64,000 nucleotides of DNA from Kwoniella bestiolae CBS 10118 (Eukaryota; Basidiomycota; Tremellomycetes; Tremellales; Cryptococcaceae), in NCBI RefSeq assembly GCF_000512585.2, contig NC_089247.1, positions 620,001-684,000 on the forward strand, given 5' to 3'. The notes beneath the pieces are model-generated. The model saw only the letters and a program-made list of their open reading frames with translations, had not been told where the DNA came from and did no database searches. The position numbers and the translations under genes were made by a program. Shown piece by piece: positions 36,289-47,749 of this stretch. Each line of letters opens with the position of its first letter. The stretch's first letter is position 1.

Positions 36289-36764
36289 GTTTTCTGCTGC
36301 CAAACCCATTGATCGATTATATCATCAAGCCAATGTGCACTTGGCCAACCCAGCATCTGTGTACAACTCGCACTCTTTATATCTTGTCATGCTCATTCAT
36401 CTCTTCCCATTCTTTGTTTTTTTTTTTGGCGTTTGTTTGTAACATTTGTAAGATATTGTTATACAGTGGATGAGTTGTTTTGGAGTAAGAATACAATACA
36501 ATGCATGATAGATTAAACTCTTGAGAGATACAACGATTTTATCAATCTGACTGTCGCTCTTACGAGAGAACTTGAAGTACACCTCTACCTTCTAGCTGTG
36601 CCATCGACTAATCGATATACACTTTCCGACTTTCAGAATGGCCCTTGTTGACTGATCAACCCATTGTTACTTTCCATACTGTTTATGCTATACAACCGGG
36701 CAGTTAGGTAGGCCATAAATTCGTATGAAGCAAGGGATGAGATCGATGATGCTCATAATCATGA
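36289..36764. other. Convergent intergenic region, aminopeptidase and SYN8
   Basis: 3' ends face each other across 476 bp. A poly-T run lies at about 36416-36427. No coding signal seen. Confidence 0.4.
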
Positions 36765-38043
36765 TCATGTCTTGAACACGATAATCAAGATGAGCAATAT
36801 GAAAATCAGAATCACGATGGTTATCGTACTCCCTAAATCATCAACCCAAGGTAAATCAGCATCTCAACACTTCCGAGATCTCTTCGACATCCGACAAACC
36901 GTCGTCACCGATTTCAAAAGATGATGATGTGACCGAACCCAGTCCGCCACATGCTACCATCGCAAGCAAGCTAAAACCCAAACTCACCATACTGCCTAGC
37001 CTCTCCAGCGACTTTATCCAACCTCCTCTTAGCCCTATTCAGACTCTGCGCGGTCCTGTCCATCGCGTGGTCCGTATCCTCGAGGAGCTGGTGGTGTATA
37101 TCTAGTTCTGAACCAATTTGCACGGATAGGTCGTTTTGTCTTCCTATAGAGTGTGAGAGGAGATTGAGGCGTTCGTCTTGGTCTGTTACCACATCAGAAG
37201 GTCAGCTTAGCTCGCAGTAGTGTACAGATTTGCCCTGTCGTGTTTTTCGTGGCAGACCGTGGGATACACAACTTAGAAGAAGGAGAGTAAACTCACCATC
37301 CATCATCATCTGCTGATGATCTAGCATCTCATCATGGTCCATCCCCGCTCCTCTCTCCTCTTCATCAATATCATCTGGATAATCGCGGAACGGCTTGAGG
37401 TCGTTCTTCCGTATACCGGGGGTGGGCGGTTCGATGTTTAGTGAAGGTATTTCGGCAGAAGTGGGGGTATGCGTCTGAATGGGGGAGGGGATTCGTTTGG
37501 GTGATGGTGAAGGTATAGGTGGGGGTGAAGGGGATCTACAATGAGATATTATAGGATCAGTGATATAATCATAATTACAGCTGAGGCACACAGGACACAG
37601 GGGAAGACAGGTATTTCAAATGAGATGAATTAGAAGGTATAACCGCTAGGATAATAGAATTGCAATACCATTCAAGACGACGACAAGAGCGAAATGTCGA
37701 CTCACCTCCTCTCCTCCCTCCTTAGTTCATCCACCTTCCCCCTCCCCATCTCATCTTCATTCAACATCTCCAACAACTTATCATACCTCTCACACAACTC
37801 TTCTACTTCCCCATCTCCCCCTGATCCCTCGTGATCTATCAATTTGCCTTTCCCTGTTCCAGCTAGACCATGTTCGAGCTGTAGTTGGTCCAGATCCAAC
37901 TTGATTGACGTGAGGTTTCGTATTATCTGAGATAAAGAGGACGGGTTGGGTTTAAGGTTTAGGGATATTATCCGGGATCGTTCGAGAAGGAGGGAGGAGG
38001 TGGAGTTGAGTTTGACTGAGAGGGATGTGGGGGATATTGACAT
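36765..38043 (-). CDS. SYN8: Syn8-type Qc-SNARE (syntaxin 8 like)
   Basis: Tail-anchored SNARE for endosomal/vacuolar membrane fusion. The ATG at 38043 opens a helical N-terminal region (SVKLNSTSSLLLERSRIISL, ELCERYDKLLEMLNEDE). A Pro/Ser-rich linker follows, then the SNARE motif RLNLLSHSIGRQNDLSVQIG, SELDIHHQLLEDTDHAMDRT and LNRAKRRLDKVAGEARQYG, and a single C-terminal helix GSTITIVILIFILLILIIVF ending KT. The layout and the Q..L...I..Q......IG.EL.....LL.D pattern fit the Syn8/syntaxin 8 group. At the ionic zero layer, the place of the usual Gln appears to be taken by His (ELDIHHQLL; see findings). The last intron lies just before the membrane anchor; its donor is near 36989 and the final exon is about 60 nt. 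Four exons can be seen. Confidence 0.85.
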
Positions 38044-38844
38044 TGTGTTCTTTGCTGATGGTGGATTATAGTGTGAGATGGGTCTTGGCTGTTGGTTCAG
38101 ATGAGATGATTGTAGATTGTAGTGCGATATAATATCCAGATATCGAGCAAAGTATGGAGATGCAACTGAACGGAACGAGTGAACAGACTGAGTGATCTAC
38201 GTTGCATCATCATCAGCCCATTCATCCATCTACATGATTCAATCTTTAGATAGGTAACTCACTTAAATGCCTCTCAATGTGGCTCGAATTACCTGACCCA
38301 TCCGCACTCTTCCGCTCGGTAGTGTGATACTTACCCTTGTATCCTCGATCACATCCTTCTGATCGTACCTGTGCTTGTCCGTCGCATCCCCTGTTCCTGC
38401 TCATACCCTCATAAAACAAGTCCTGTCCTCGTCGTTGTCCGTTTCTGATCCATGCTATACACCGTACCATACCCCACGGCGATACGGCCTACTGAGACCA
38501 CTATTGACCTGGATGTCCGTGCTGCACCCTGTGTTCCCCAGTTGAAGCTGACGCCGACGGTGATGAGACTCGTAACCTGTAACAACATGCATGAGTGCTC
38601 GGGCCCTTTTGTCTTTGCTTGTCTGGATCAGACTAGGTCAACCCAACTGACTCGTTTCTACCAATTCTTCAACCTTACTATACTTACCGTACGATCGACG
38701 TGACATCAAATCCAAAGTCGACGTCTGGTTGCCATCTCCCTCTTCAGCACTCTTTCTCTCTCTTCCCCTCATCGATTCCTCTGTCACTTACACCAACCTC
38801 CTTCCTTGGTCAAAATTAGAGCTTCGACTTCCAAAGTTAAGAAG
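38044..38844. promoter_or_regulatory. Divergent region, SYN8 and paralog C
   Basis: Head-to-head upstream region of 801 bp. A minus-strand frame at 38246-38470 lacks any recognisable domain and I do not call it a gene. The segment from about 38740 is pyrimidine-rich and likely the leader of paralog C. Confidence 0.4.
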
Positions 38845-41186
38845 ATGAACCTCACAGTCAGTACTCTCATCTCACCTCACCTCACGAAGCAAGGAGGCTG
38901 CTCCCGCTCACACCGCACTCTCCTAGATCGACGACAGATCACCTCAGATAGTCTACAAGTCAACCGCCAACACTTGGTACGACAATCATACAACAAGTGG
39001 GCCCACTCCTGAAACACACCTTGAGCTTCGCAAAGCAAAGCAAAGCTGATGTTAGCCCTCATACAAAGATAATCTCACTTCGCAATACTACGACGCAACC
39101 TTCTGGGCCTGCGATGGCGAGGTGAGGTCGTTTGTCATTCATCCAACATATACTGGGGAATTGTCAGCTGATGTGAGCGATACATCTACTCCTACTACCG
39201 CAGGGTGACTCCGCAACGCTAGAATTCAGCGGTACAGCCATATACGTCTACGGTGCCAAGCGGGACTATCACGGTACCTATTCAGTGAAGCTTGACGACG
39301 GGGATGTAGAAGAGCTAGATGGGTATAGCGATGAGGTGTTGATTCAGGAGTTGCTGTATAAGAAGGAAGGGTTGGATAAAGATAAGATACATAGTATAGT
39401 GGGTCGTGTTTTTCATTCATCCGAACCTGAATTATGCTTTGGTTAAACGGGGATTACAGTAATTGACGATTTTTGAGGTAGACTTTGACCAACCTTCCTT
39501 CCAAGACTACTCATCCGAAAGTAAACAAGGGTTTCTCAAAGTGGTATTTGGACATCGATTATTTCATAGTCACCCTACCAAAGTAAGTTTACCATCTTGA
39601 CTGTTGCACCATTGATAGACGGATGCAATCTTCATGGCTGATACAAGATATGGATCCCGGAATAACAGCAAAGAAGAAGACTTTCACAGCACCACCATCG
39701 ACGATACGTCCCCCTCTGCGCAGTATTTCGGATCCGGCTGGATAAACAATGCCACGTTCAGCGCATCATATCACAACGCAACTGCGAAGATCAGTTATGG
39801 TTCGGGTGATCATATGGAACTGACGTGAGTGCAGTGTCTTTCTTATCTTCCAATCCTCGTATTTTCTCGACCCAACTTATATCAAGTGATTTATGCTGAA
39901 GTGTGCCGAAATATACTCGTTTAGATTCACCGGCTCAAATATACAGGTCTTCGGGACGATAAACTCTGACCATGGTGGATATTCCATCTCGTGAGTGATT
40001 TACCCTTCCCGCAACAGTGACCATATAAACACGAAAAGCTAAAAGCTAACTAACGGAATTTGTTTATCCAGTCTCGATGGAAGTATCGCAAAGCCGTACA
40101 ATGGGGAATTTTTCCAAGCGCGATATTCGACTCCTCGTGAGTCTGTCGATTTTCTTTTAATAATCTCTCTGCTGCAGAACAGATATACTAACGAAAGTGA
40201 GATCAGTATACACCGCAACGAACTTATCAGAGGGCGAACACAAGCTCGTCATGCAGAACATCGGAGGTGGCAAGACTGCCAATGGGATGGAATTTGATTA
40301 TGCAGTTGTCAATTCCACCAAGTCAGGTTCCAGTACCAATGGGAGCGGATCAACCTCTAATGGGAACAGCAACTCAAATGGCAACACCAACTCCAACGAT
40401 TCCAGCTCCTCATCATCGAACACCTCTGAATCTGGCTCATCAAGTAACGTCGGAGCGATAGCTGGAGGAGCAGCAGGTGGTGTGGTAGCTCTCCTAGCCA
40501 TCGCAGGTCTGATCTGGTTCTTCTCCTTCAAGAGACGAAGCAATAAGGGGACCAAGGAGAAAGAATTGATAGACCTGACAGGAGAGGAAGTCAAGCCCTT
40601 CGACCCTCAAGACAATACACCATACTCTGATACACCCACATTGCATCTCGGTGTACCCTATACCAACTCCAGCGTCAGTGCCAACTCTATCTCGAACGAA
40701 TCACCGACTCACAACACACCTACGAACAGCTCTACGTTCCTTACCTCCATCCCTGCGCCACCTGGATCAAACGCATCTTCCTACCCTCGAACGGAATCAC
40801 ATTACAGTCAGAGTTACGCACCATCCTCAAGTAATGGCGAATCCCTCTCGCCGACGCTTATCGCTCCTTCTTCCAATACGTTCGGTCATTTCCCAACTGC
40901 CGCCGGAAGTGTCAACGAATCCCATAATCATACCTTGTCGCCAATTAGCGAAAGTGGCTCAAGTAGCACCAACGTTAACAGAGGGAGATATGGATATGGC
41001 GATACCAAGAGTTTACATACTCTCCAGAATTATGGTAACCATCAACTAGATCTCAACTTGAGTCCAACCACGAATCAGAATTCGCCCTCTGGTCTGGAAT
41101 CACACGAACATGAACATGAACATGAGCAGATGTTGGTGCCTCCTCCGCCGGAGTACTCTGAATCGGATGTGGGTGCGCGAAGATGA
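38845..41186 (+). CDS. Single-pass membrane protein, two beta-rich modules, PPxY tail (paralog C)
   Basis: Third family member. It again starts with a 12-nt exon (38845-38856, MNLT), here with a less common GTCAGT donor; intron 1 is 38857-38926. Module 1: IDDRSPQIVYKST, YYDATFWACDGE, ATLEFSGTAIYVYGAKRDYH and GTYSVKLDDGD. Module 2: HSTTIDDTSPSAQYFGSGW, YHNATAKISYGS, FTGSNIQVFGTINSDHGG and YSISLDGS, then LSEGEHKLVMQNIGGG and DYAVVNST. A Ser/Asn/Gly stalk leads to the helix VGAIAGGAAGGVVALLAIAG (about 40450-40530). The juxtamembrane tail has DLTGEEVKPF, shared with paralog D. The tail ends with a His/Glu run and PPEY at 41145-41156, nine residues before the stop. The exon 2/3 junction (about 38990 to 39066) is the least certain. 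Confidence 0.83.
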
Positions 41187-41885
41187 TAAACTGGGTGTGG
41201 GATCGGGTTATGAACTGTTGATATCGTGACTCGCTATGATGGGCGTTCCTCGTTTATTTTGATTTTCTCTTTTCTTCGTTTTTTAGGTTTGGGATTTGTT
41301 TCACTTCATCTCCATGCGGTCAAGGATGGCACGGCATATATACCCTTGTGATTGATTTGATTGTTCAGTGTTTCAAAGGCTTCGAGGTGCACCCTCCTGT
41401 GCATTGGTACACCATATATCACGACTCTCTTTGCTTCGGGTTGATATAATTTGTCTCCTTTCATATTGGTACTGAATGCATGTTGATATGCTCGATGCTC
41501 GCGACTCTTTAGCCTCGCCGAGCAACGAGATTCAAACATTAGGTAACAACGCGATCAAGTAAAGTACCTCCAAGCCAAAATCAGGCGGGGATGACCATCC
41601 GTGTTATATTAATATCCGTGTGCTTCTGGGTTATGACCTACCAGAATTGATTTGAGAAAGGGATATTATGCTACGGAAAGGAACACTTATCCAGACTAGG
41701 TATCGTCACAAATCGTTAATCATACATCGTACATCGTAATGGGTACAGTCAAGGTATCCTGATATTCTAGTATCTATATATAGAACAGCCAAACTCTTCA
41801 CTTCTCAGTATCATATCCGTTTTCTCGAGACCATCCGCATCGACCACTTCTGCAGTCATCTCTGAGAATCTCTCATTCACATGCA
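41187..41885. other. Convergent intergenic region, paralog C and P-type ATPase
   Basis: 3' ends meet across 699 bp. The sequence is T-rich just after the paralog C stop (TTTTCTTCGTTTTTTAGG). A minus-strand frame at 41306-41539 has no recognisable content. Confidence 0.4.
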
Positions 41886-44800
41886 CTACCAAGCAATCTT
41901 GGCGAGCAGGCTCTTGGGATACCGCCTCACGAAGTACTTCCTACCTTCATCTAATAGCAGTAATCCTAGGGCGAAAGTGAAGGGTATAAAGATATGTTCG
42001 ACGGGTACGCCCTATCGCCCCCAGAAACACAGTTAGCACCCGGCTCCACAGGGATAATGAAATGTCCTCCCCGCTTCAAAGAGGAGAGGAACGCTAGACT
42101 CACCCTGGTCAAAAACGTATTCTGGAAGAACGGCACATAACTAAAGAAGAACAAGAACGCCAGCGACACCAGCATGGAAGGGATGATCCAGTAGTTTCGT
42201 TGGGTCTCGTCAGACCACTTGAAAGGGTTGGACTGGACGATGCTTAGTCGTCGAGTACGCGTGGCGAGGAGGTTACCGAATTGCATGCCGACGAGGGTGA
42301 AGAAGTAGCTGTAAGTTAGGTCACACTTATACATCAGTGTACTGTACAATCTGCCTGGATCGCAGGAAAGTGAGGTACTGTAGATATCACTCACATTGAT
42401 TGGGCCTTGTTGATTGCTTCTGCATAGGCATCGGGATCGTACTGCGGTGGAAGACCGCCATATGCTAGAACCCTATTATCAAATCAACAAATTATTAGCC
42501 CTCCATCCCCAACCCTCAACAACGGTACTGTAGACTAAACATGCAGTATATGAAGTAAGATAAACTCACAAATCACCAAACCTAAACCCCTGTCTATCCA
42601 ACCACCAAAAACTCATACTCATCGCTGCAAGACTCTCCAAAAGCCCCAAAAACCCATAGGCATGTAACAAAAATCTCCAATCTACCAATTTATCTTTCTT
42701 CGTATCTCTCGGGGGACGGCTCAGTAGACCCGCTTCAGGCTTTTCGAAACACATTGATATGGCTGGTAGGACGTCGGTTACGACGCAGATGATGATCATT
42801 TGAAGACTTGATAGGATCTGGGGTAGACCCAATAGGACGTTGAGCAGGATGGGCATGAGTTCGGAGAAAGAGCCGGCTGGGAGGAGGTAGAGGCATGTCT
42901 ACGCAGGTATGGAGGTCAGCTTGTATCATACTTGTAAATGTACATATTGAGAAGAGGGGAATCAGGATTAGTCGACCGACCAAGGACAGGCAAGTAGAGA
43001 AGGGATGGTCTTCTATTTATGTACAGTAAAGACGGAAATATGGTACAGCCCCGCGCACCTTCTTTAAATTATCAAACACCAACCTCCCATACTCCACCGC
43101 AACAGTAACCGAAGCAAAGCTCTCGAGTAGGACCAGATCCGCCGCCTCCATAGCTACGTCCGAGCCACCGCCCATGGCAATCCCCACATCCGCAGCCTTG
43201 AGCGAGGGCGCATCGTTGACTCCATCACCCGTCATTCCCACTACGTTCCCCCTCTTCTGGAACTCCTTGACGATCCGTAGTTTCTGTTCAGGGGTGGTAC
43301 GAGCGAACACAATTTCGGTGTATTGACATGCCTGTTCCCACTGTGAATCTGACATTTCCATCAGGTCTGATCCACTCAGTACTAATCCTGGTAAGTTGCC
43401 TGTCGGGGAGGTGAGATCTGCCTGAGTGAATTGACGGACTTGGTCTAATGGGACGTTCCTCGGCAGATCATCGATATTATGCAAGATTTTCTTCTTTCTT
43501 GCAGAAGAGGAAGGGGAGGAGGAAGTGGAAAGGATACCGCACTGTTCAGCAATAGCCACAGCAGTCAAAGCGAAATCACCCGTAACCATGAAAAACCTTA
43601 TCCCCGCTCCCCGCATGATCCGGACCGTCTCTGGAATCTCAGGTCGGGGAGGATCCACCAGCCCTACTAGACCCACAACGGTAAGACGCTGGTTGAAATC
43701 GGTATTCACCAAATCCCCGAAATCAGGTTGGTCGAGCGACATCTCTCCGGGAATGAGCGAATGTGGGATCAGTCGTTTAGCAAGGAGAAGGACTCGTTGT
43801 CCTTTCGATGCCCATTTCTCCTGAATGGAGGTCAGTCGGTCGATATTATCTCGAGTGAGGGGTAGAGGCGGTCCACCGGATGGGTCGTTGATGTATGCAC
43901 ATCGTTTTAACAGGACGTCGGGGGCACCTTTACACATTAACATGTAATCTGAGGGACCGAGTTCGTCGTACGTGTCGCATGGGGCGGGGAAGAGGGGTGC
44001 TTTGGCAGAGGATCGTCGACAGAGCTGATAAAGTTGTTCTGGTGGTTAGATTGAATCATGCGGTGAAGGTGCTTCGAGGGTGAGTGTTGGTATGGATCGA
44101 CTCACCTTGAGCATGTATTTGGTCTTCGAGTTGAAGTTTACCTTGAAGACTTCCGTCCATTCACCAAGCGAATCCTTGACTGGTCTTAAGGATTCAGCGG
44201 CTCGAAGTATCGCAGAGTCTGTTATCCAGCGTGATCAGCGCAGCTATACTGGTAAGGAATAAGGAAAGAACCCACCCGTAGCATCCCCATTGACCTTCCT
44301 CAACGCCACCGGCTGATCCATCGTGCTCTCATCGAACGTCGCAGCATTACAAACCCCCATAACAGCTGCCATCTGCTCGACCGTCCTACCACTGTCTTTC
44401 CCAGCTACGAGTCTATCTCTAGCCTGGGTTATATCCATCTCGTGATCTAGTACCGCCAGATTCGTCACCGTCATCTTATTTTCAGTGAGGGTACCAGTCT
44501 TATCCGAACACAATACATTGACCGATCCGAGGGTTTCGACGGTCATAAGTGATTTACAAAGTACCTTGTTCTTCACCAGCGTGTTGGCCACAACTGCCAG
44601 AGAAACAGTCACACTTGCTGGTAGACCCTCTGGAATGAAGGCGACCATTACTGATACTACGTCGATGATCAGTACTGGGACTGTTATGAACCCTTTGTGA
44701 CGCTTGTTCAACCAAGATGCCCAGAGGATGATGACTAGCAAGGCGATGGTGATGGCGCATGCGGCGATGATGAGGACGAATCGAAGAATTTCTTTCTGGA

Positions 44801-46290
44801 GGGTTGTAAGGGACGGTGCGCCCGTTGAAGAGAGTTTGGCAATTCGTCCGAACACTGTGAGATTCCCAGTCTGAATGACCACACCTACATGCAAAGCAAT
44901 GAACATCAGCCCGACTGTGCGCGACGGAAGTATCCCTAGAAAACGAGATGAGGTGACAAGCAAAAACTCACCAACACCTGACCCACTAACACACAAAGTA
45001 CCTTGCAACCCTATATTCCTAGTCTCCAACAGATTCTCATCCGTCATATCAACAGTACCTTGTATAGGTTCCGATTCACCCGTCAAGACGCTCCTGTCCA
45101 TCTTGAGGTCCGATGAAACATCGATGAACCGTATATCGGCCGGTAGCTTGTTCCCGAGGGAGACGTAGATGATATCTCCCGGGACGAGGTCTTTGGCAGG
45201 TAGTTGTGATTGGTGGGAGTTTCGCAGGACGAGGACCGCGGAGGGGAGTAGCCCGGATATGGAGGCCATTACTCGGCTGGTAGAGAAGTCTAGAGTATAA
45301 GTAGCGAATCAGCCCTATATTGAGAGAATTAGAAGGTGACCGTGTACACACCTTGCCAAGCATTCTGATTCGGCAGCAGGCGAAAGAGGTGACAATCAGT
45401 AACTATGCATGATCTTGCAGTGTCACAGTGAGATCACTCACAAAAGCGGTCTGGATGACGATAACGATAAGCAAGACGATGGCCAAAGCGAGATTAGCAG
45501 GAGCAGGATTAGGTTCCCCGAGCGGCTTCCTAAACACATAGTGACGGTAAGTCATACGTGTCATCAGAAAAGCATGCACAAATGACTCACCACGCAATGA
45601 AACATAAGATCGAAGCAATCAGTAGCAAGCTTCCGAATCCTCCCAACACGTAATTAAGCCATCTACCAAAGACACATCCAAGATTAGCTATGACCTTGCT
45701 CTACGTGATGCGGGTAATCGACCGAATGAGGAGGACACTCACTTCAAGAGCAAATTATCCTTTGGTGGACTAACTTCGTTGTGCCCATACTGACTCAACT
45801 TCCTCTTGACTTGTTCGTCCTCCAACCCTAATTTGGAATTACTACTCAACCTCTGGAGTATATCATCTACAGAGTACTTGTGCCATTCGAGCTCGGCTAG
45901 GTCTTTTGCAGCTGCCTTCTGCGTTGCGAGGGGGGTGGGGCGTTGTTGGGTGTCTGTGACGTCGAGTGATAGGGTTCTATATGTCCACATAAAATGAGTC
46001 TACAGTACATCCCATCATCTCATCATGACATTGTAGAGTATAATGAGCATGGTGGACAAGTCGTTGCAGTAGCAGACTTACCTGAACTCCCCGACGATCC
46101 TCGAAGCGCTATCTCTCCTTGAGTGAGTCGCTCGTCGCATGCGATCGAGATGCAGGGCATTATCATGGTTCACATCCTGGATGGTGATGCTCTTGAGTAA
46201 CGTAGGAGAAATCTCACGCGGATTCGAATTCGATAGGGACCCAACGGATTTGAGGTCTTCCCCGCCGTCACGTTCGATATCGTCTATCAT
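41886..46290 (-). CDS. P-type ATPase, type IIC-like (Na,K-ATPase alpha-related)
   Basis: Large cation pump of the P2 family, closest in motifs to Na,K/H,K-ATPase alpha subunits, found in some fungi. I start it at ATG 46290 (MIDDIERDGGEDLKSV); farther upstream the frame is open but has no ATG. Visible motifs: WHKYSVDDILQRLSSNSKLG ... QYGHNEVSPPKDN, PGDIIYVSLGNKLPADIR, VLTGESEPIQGTVD, VAFIPEGLPASVTVSLAVVA (TM4), CSDKTGTLTENKMTV with the phosphorylated Asp, CKGAPDVLLKRC, FFMVTGDFALTAVAIA and VGMTGDGVNDAPSLKAADVG. TM5/6 read YLLPAGSFSELMP and MIIICVVTDVLPAIS, followed by CFEKPEAGLLSRPPR, as in this subgroup. It ends RRYPKSLLAKIAW. About a dozen exons. Transported ion is probably Na+ or K+, but the binding-site residues differ from the animal pump (see findings). 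Confidence 0.9.
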
Positions 46291-47749
46291 GTTGTAAGTT
46301 ATATTCACTGAGAGCAGCAAAGTGAGCGGAGCAGTGGGAGTGGGAGTGGGAGTGGGAATGGGATAAAAAGAGGTCGTCAAAAATTGGAAGGTCTGTTAGC
46401 TATTTATACCCATCCATCTGGGTCAGGTAAAGGTACCTCAGATTGGATGCTGTACGTTCTCGAAAGGCAGGTAAGTTACCATGTACCGTACCCTACTCTC
46501 GCAAAGACGCTTTGGTTCGTCCTTTCCACTTCACTATGAGCGATTTTCATAAAAGACAGCCAGACCTGAGAGCACGTTGAGATAAAATCCAATCCATGCT
46601 GTATTCATGCTTATGTTGGAAGGTTGTGTATTGAAACGGCGGTGGAATGCCCAATTGGATGTGGATGAACATGAAAATCCCTCAACCAATCAAATAACGA
46701 AGGCGAAGCTGAACGTCAATTGTCAATAATCCAATATCACATCTTGTGTGCGCAAGCATGGCTGATCTTGATGTAGATAGAATTCAACCGAAGATGGTGT
46801 ATGAGGTATGATCAAGCAAATGAGTGCTAAAGATAGTAAAGTGAGTACAATGCTAAAACGAGTGATCGAGTGGAGGTGGTGATCGAATGAGCGATTTTTC
46901 GTTGAATAAATCGTGGTAAATGGAACCAAACAAACCCTACGCCAGTTTCATCCCGTGTTCGTCGCAGTCCAAACATATCCCCCTCCGGGTCTATAGCCAG
47001 GAATTCCCTCATACTGCATGCAGCAGCATTTCGAATATCCAATTTGATTTTATCATACACGATTGGATATCATCATGCGAGGCGATGCGAAGTTAGAAAA
47101 CGCCATCAGATGGATATTTTCACGTGTTCAGTCTATATCTATCTCCCCAAATTGCTTTTGCTGTTGTTCGATCGAAAGGTCTCTCTTTTGCAATCTCGAT
47201 CAAATCAAGTATAGGGACCGTAAACGTGAATGTGAAATGTGAATACTCAGACCAACCAGAAAAATCAGCTCAAACCTTTGAGTACTGTATATATCGTGCC
47301 TGGATGACATGTGATGCCCCCTCATCACGTTTGAGCGGAACCAAATCACAGTAAATCGCTCAACCACACTTGAGTACTGCACATCAAAGCCAGACCAACT
47401 GAATTACCTCTTACTACTCTGGTTCAATAATAGGAGTATCACCCTATACCACCCCAAACGAATGTAGCTCAAGGCTCCATGAAAATGGCCGGTAACCTCT
47501 ATGATCACACGAGTGCACCCAATAGGCCAATGACTCATATCGCCCGTCATATGAGGTCATAACGGACACCAAAAAGCAGCGCAAGTAAATACATTAGATA
47601 CCATTGGTGAATGGCATCAACCCATAAGCATCAAATTGAAAGAGAACTTCTATGTACAATGTAAAGTCCCATGGTATCTGTATCCTGAGGTATGATGAAG
47701 AATTCAAAATCGCCCTAAATATACAAACTCCTTCTGCACTACCATTCCA
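46291..47749. other. Long intergenic region between ATPase and paralog D
   Basis: This 1.46-kb gap should hold the ATPase promoter and the 3' UTR of paralog D, both on the minus strand. A CACGTG core lies near 47121. Several 60-80 codon frames overlap here on both strands without shared features, so I see no gene. Confidence 0.4.
46334..46357. repeat. (GTGGGA)4 short tandem repeat
   Basis: Four exact copies of GTGGGA, with a degenerate fifth, lie 44 bp upstream of the ATPase start codon; on the gene's strand this is a (TCCCAC) pyrimidine-rich leader. Confidence 0.85.

Noticed and set aside
38246..38470. Possible small minus-strand gene between SYN8 and paralog C
   Set aside because: 74 codons, no recognisable motif, and it lies in a divergent promoter.
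46291..46380. Upstream extension of the P-type ATPase with a TPTPTPT repeat
   Set aside because: It would start at TTG and consists of a hexanucleotide repeat; the ATG at 46290 is a better start.
46723..47382. Cluster of 60-77 codon frames on both strands
   Set aside because: The frames overlap each other, lack splice-linked partners and have no domain; they look like chance frames in intergenic DNA.
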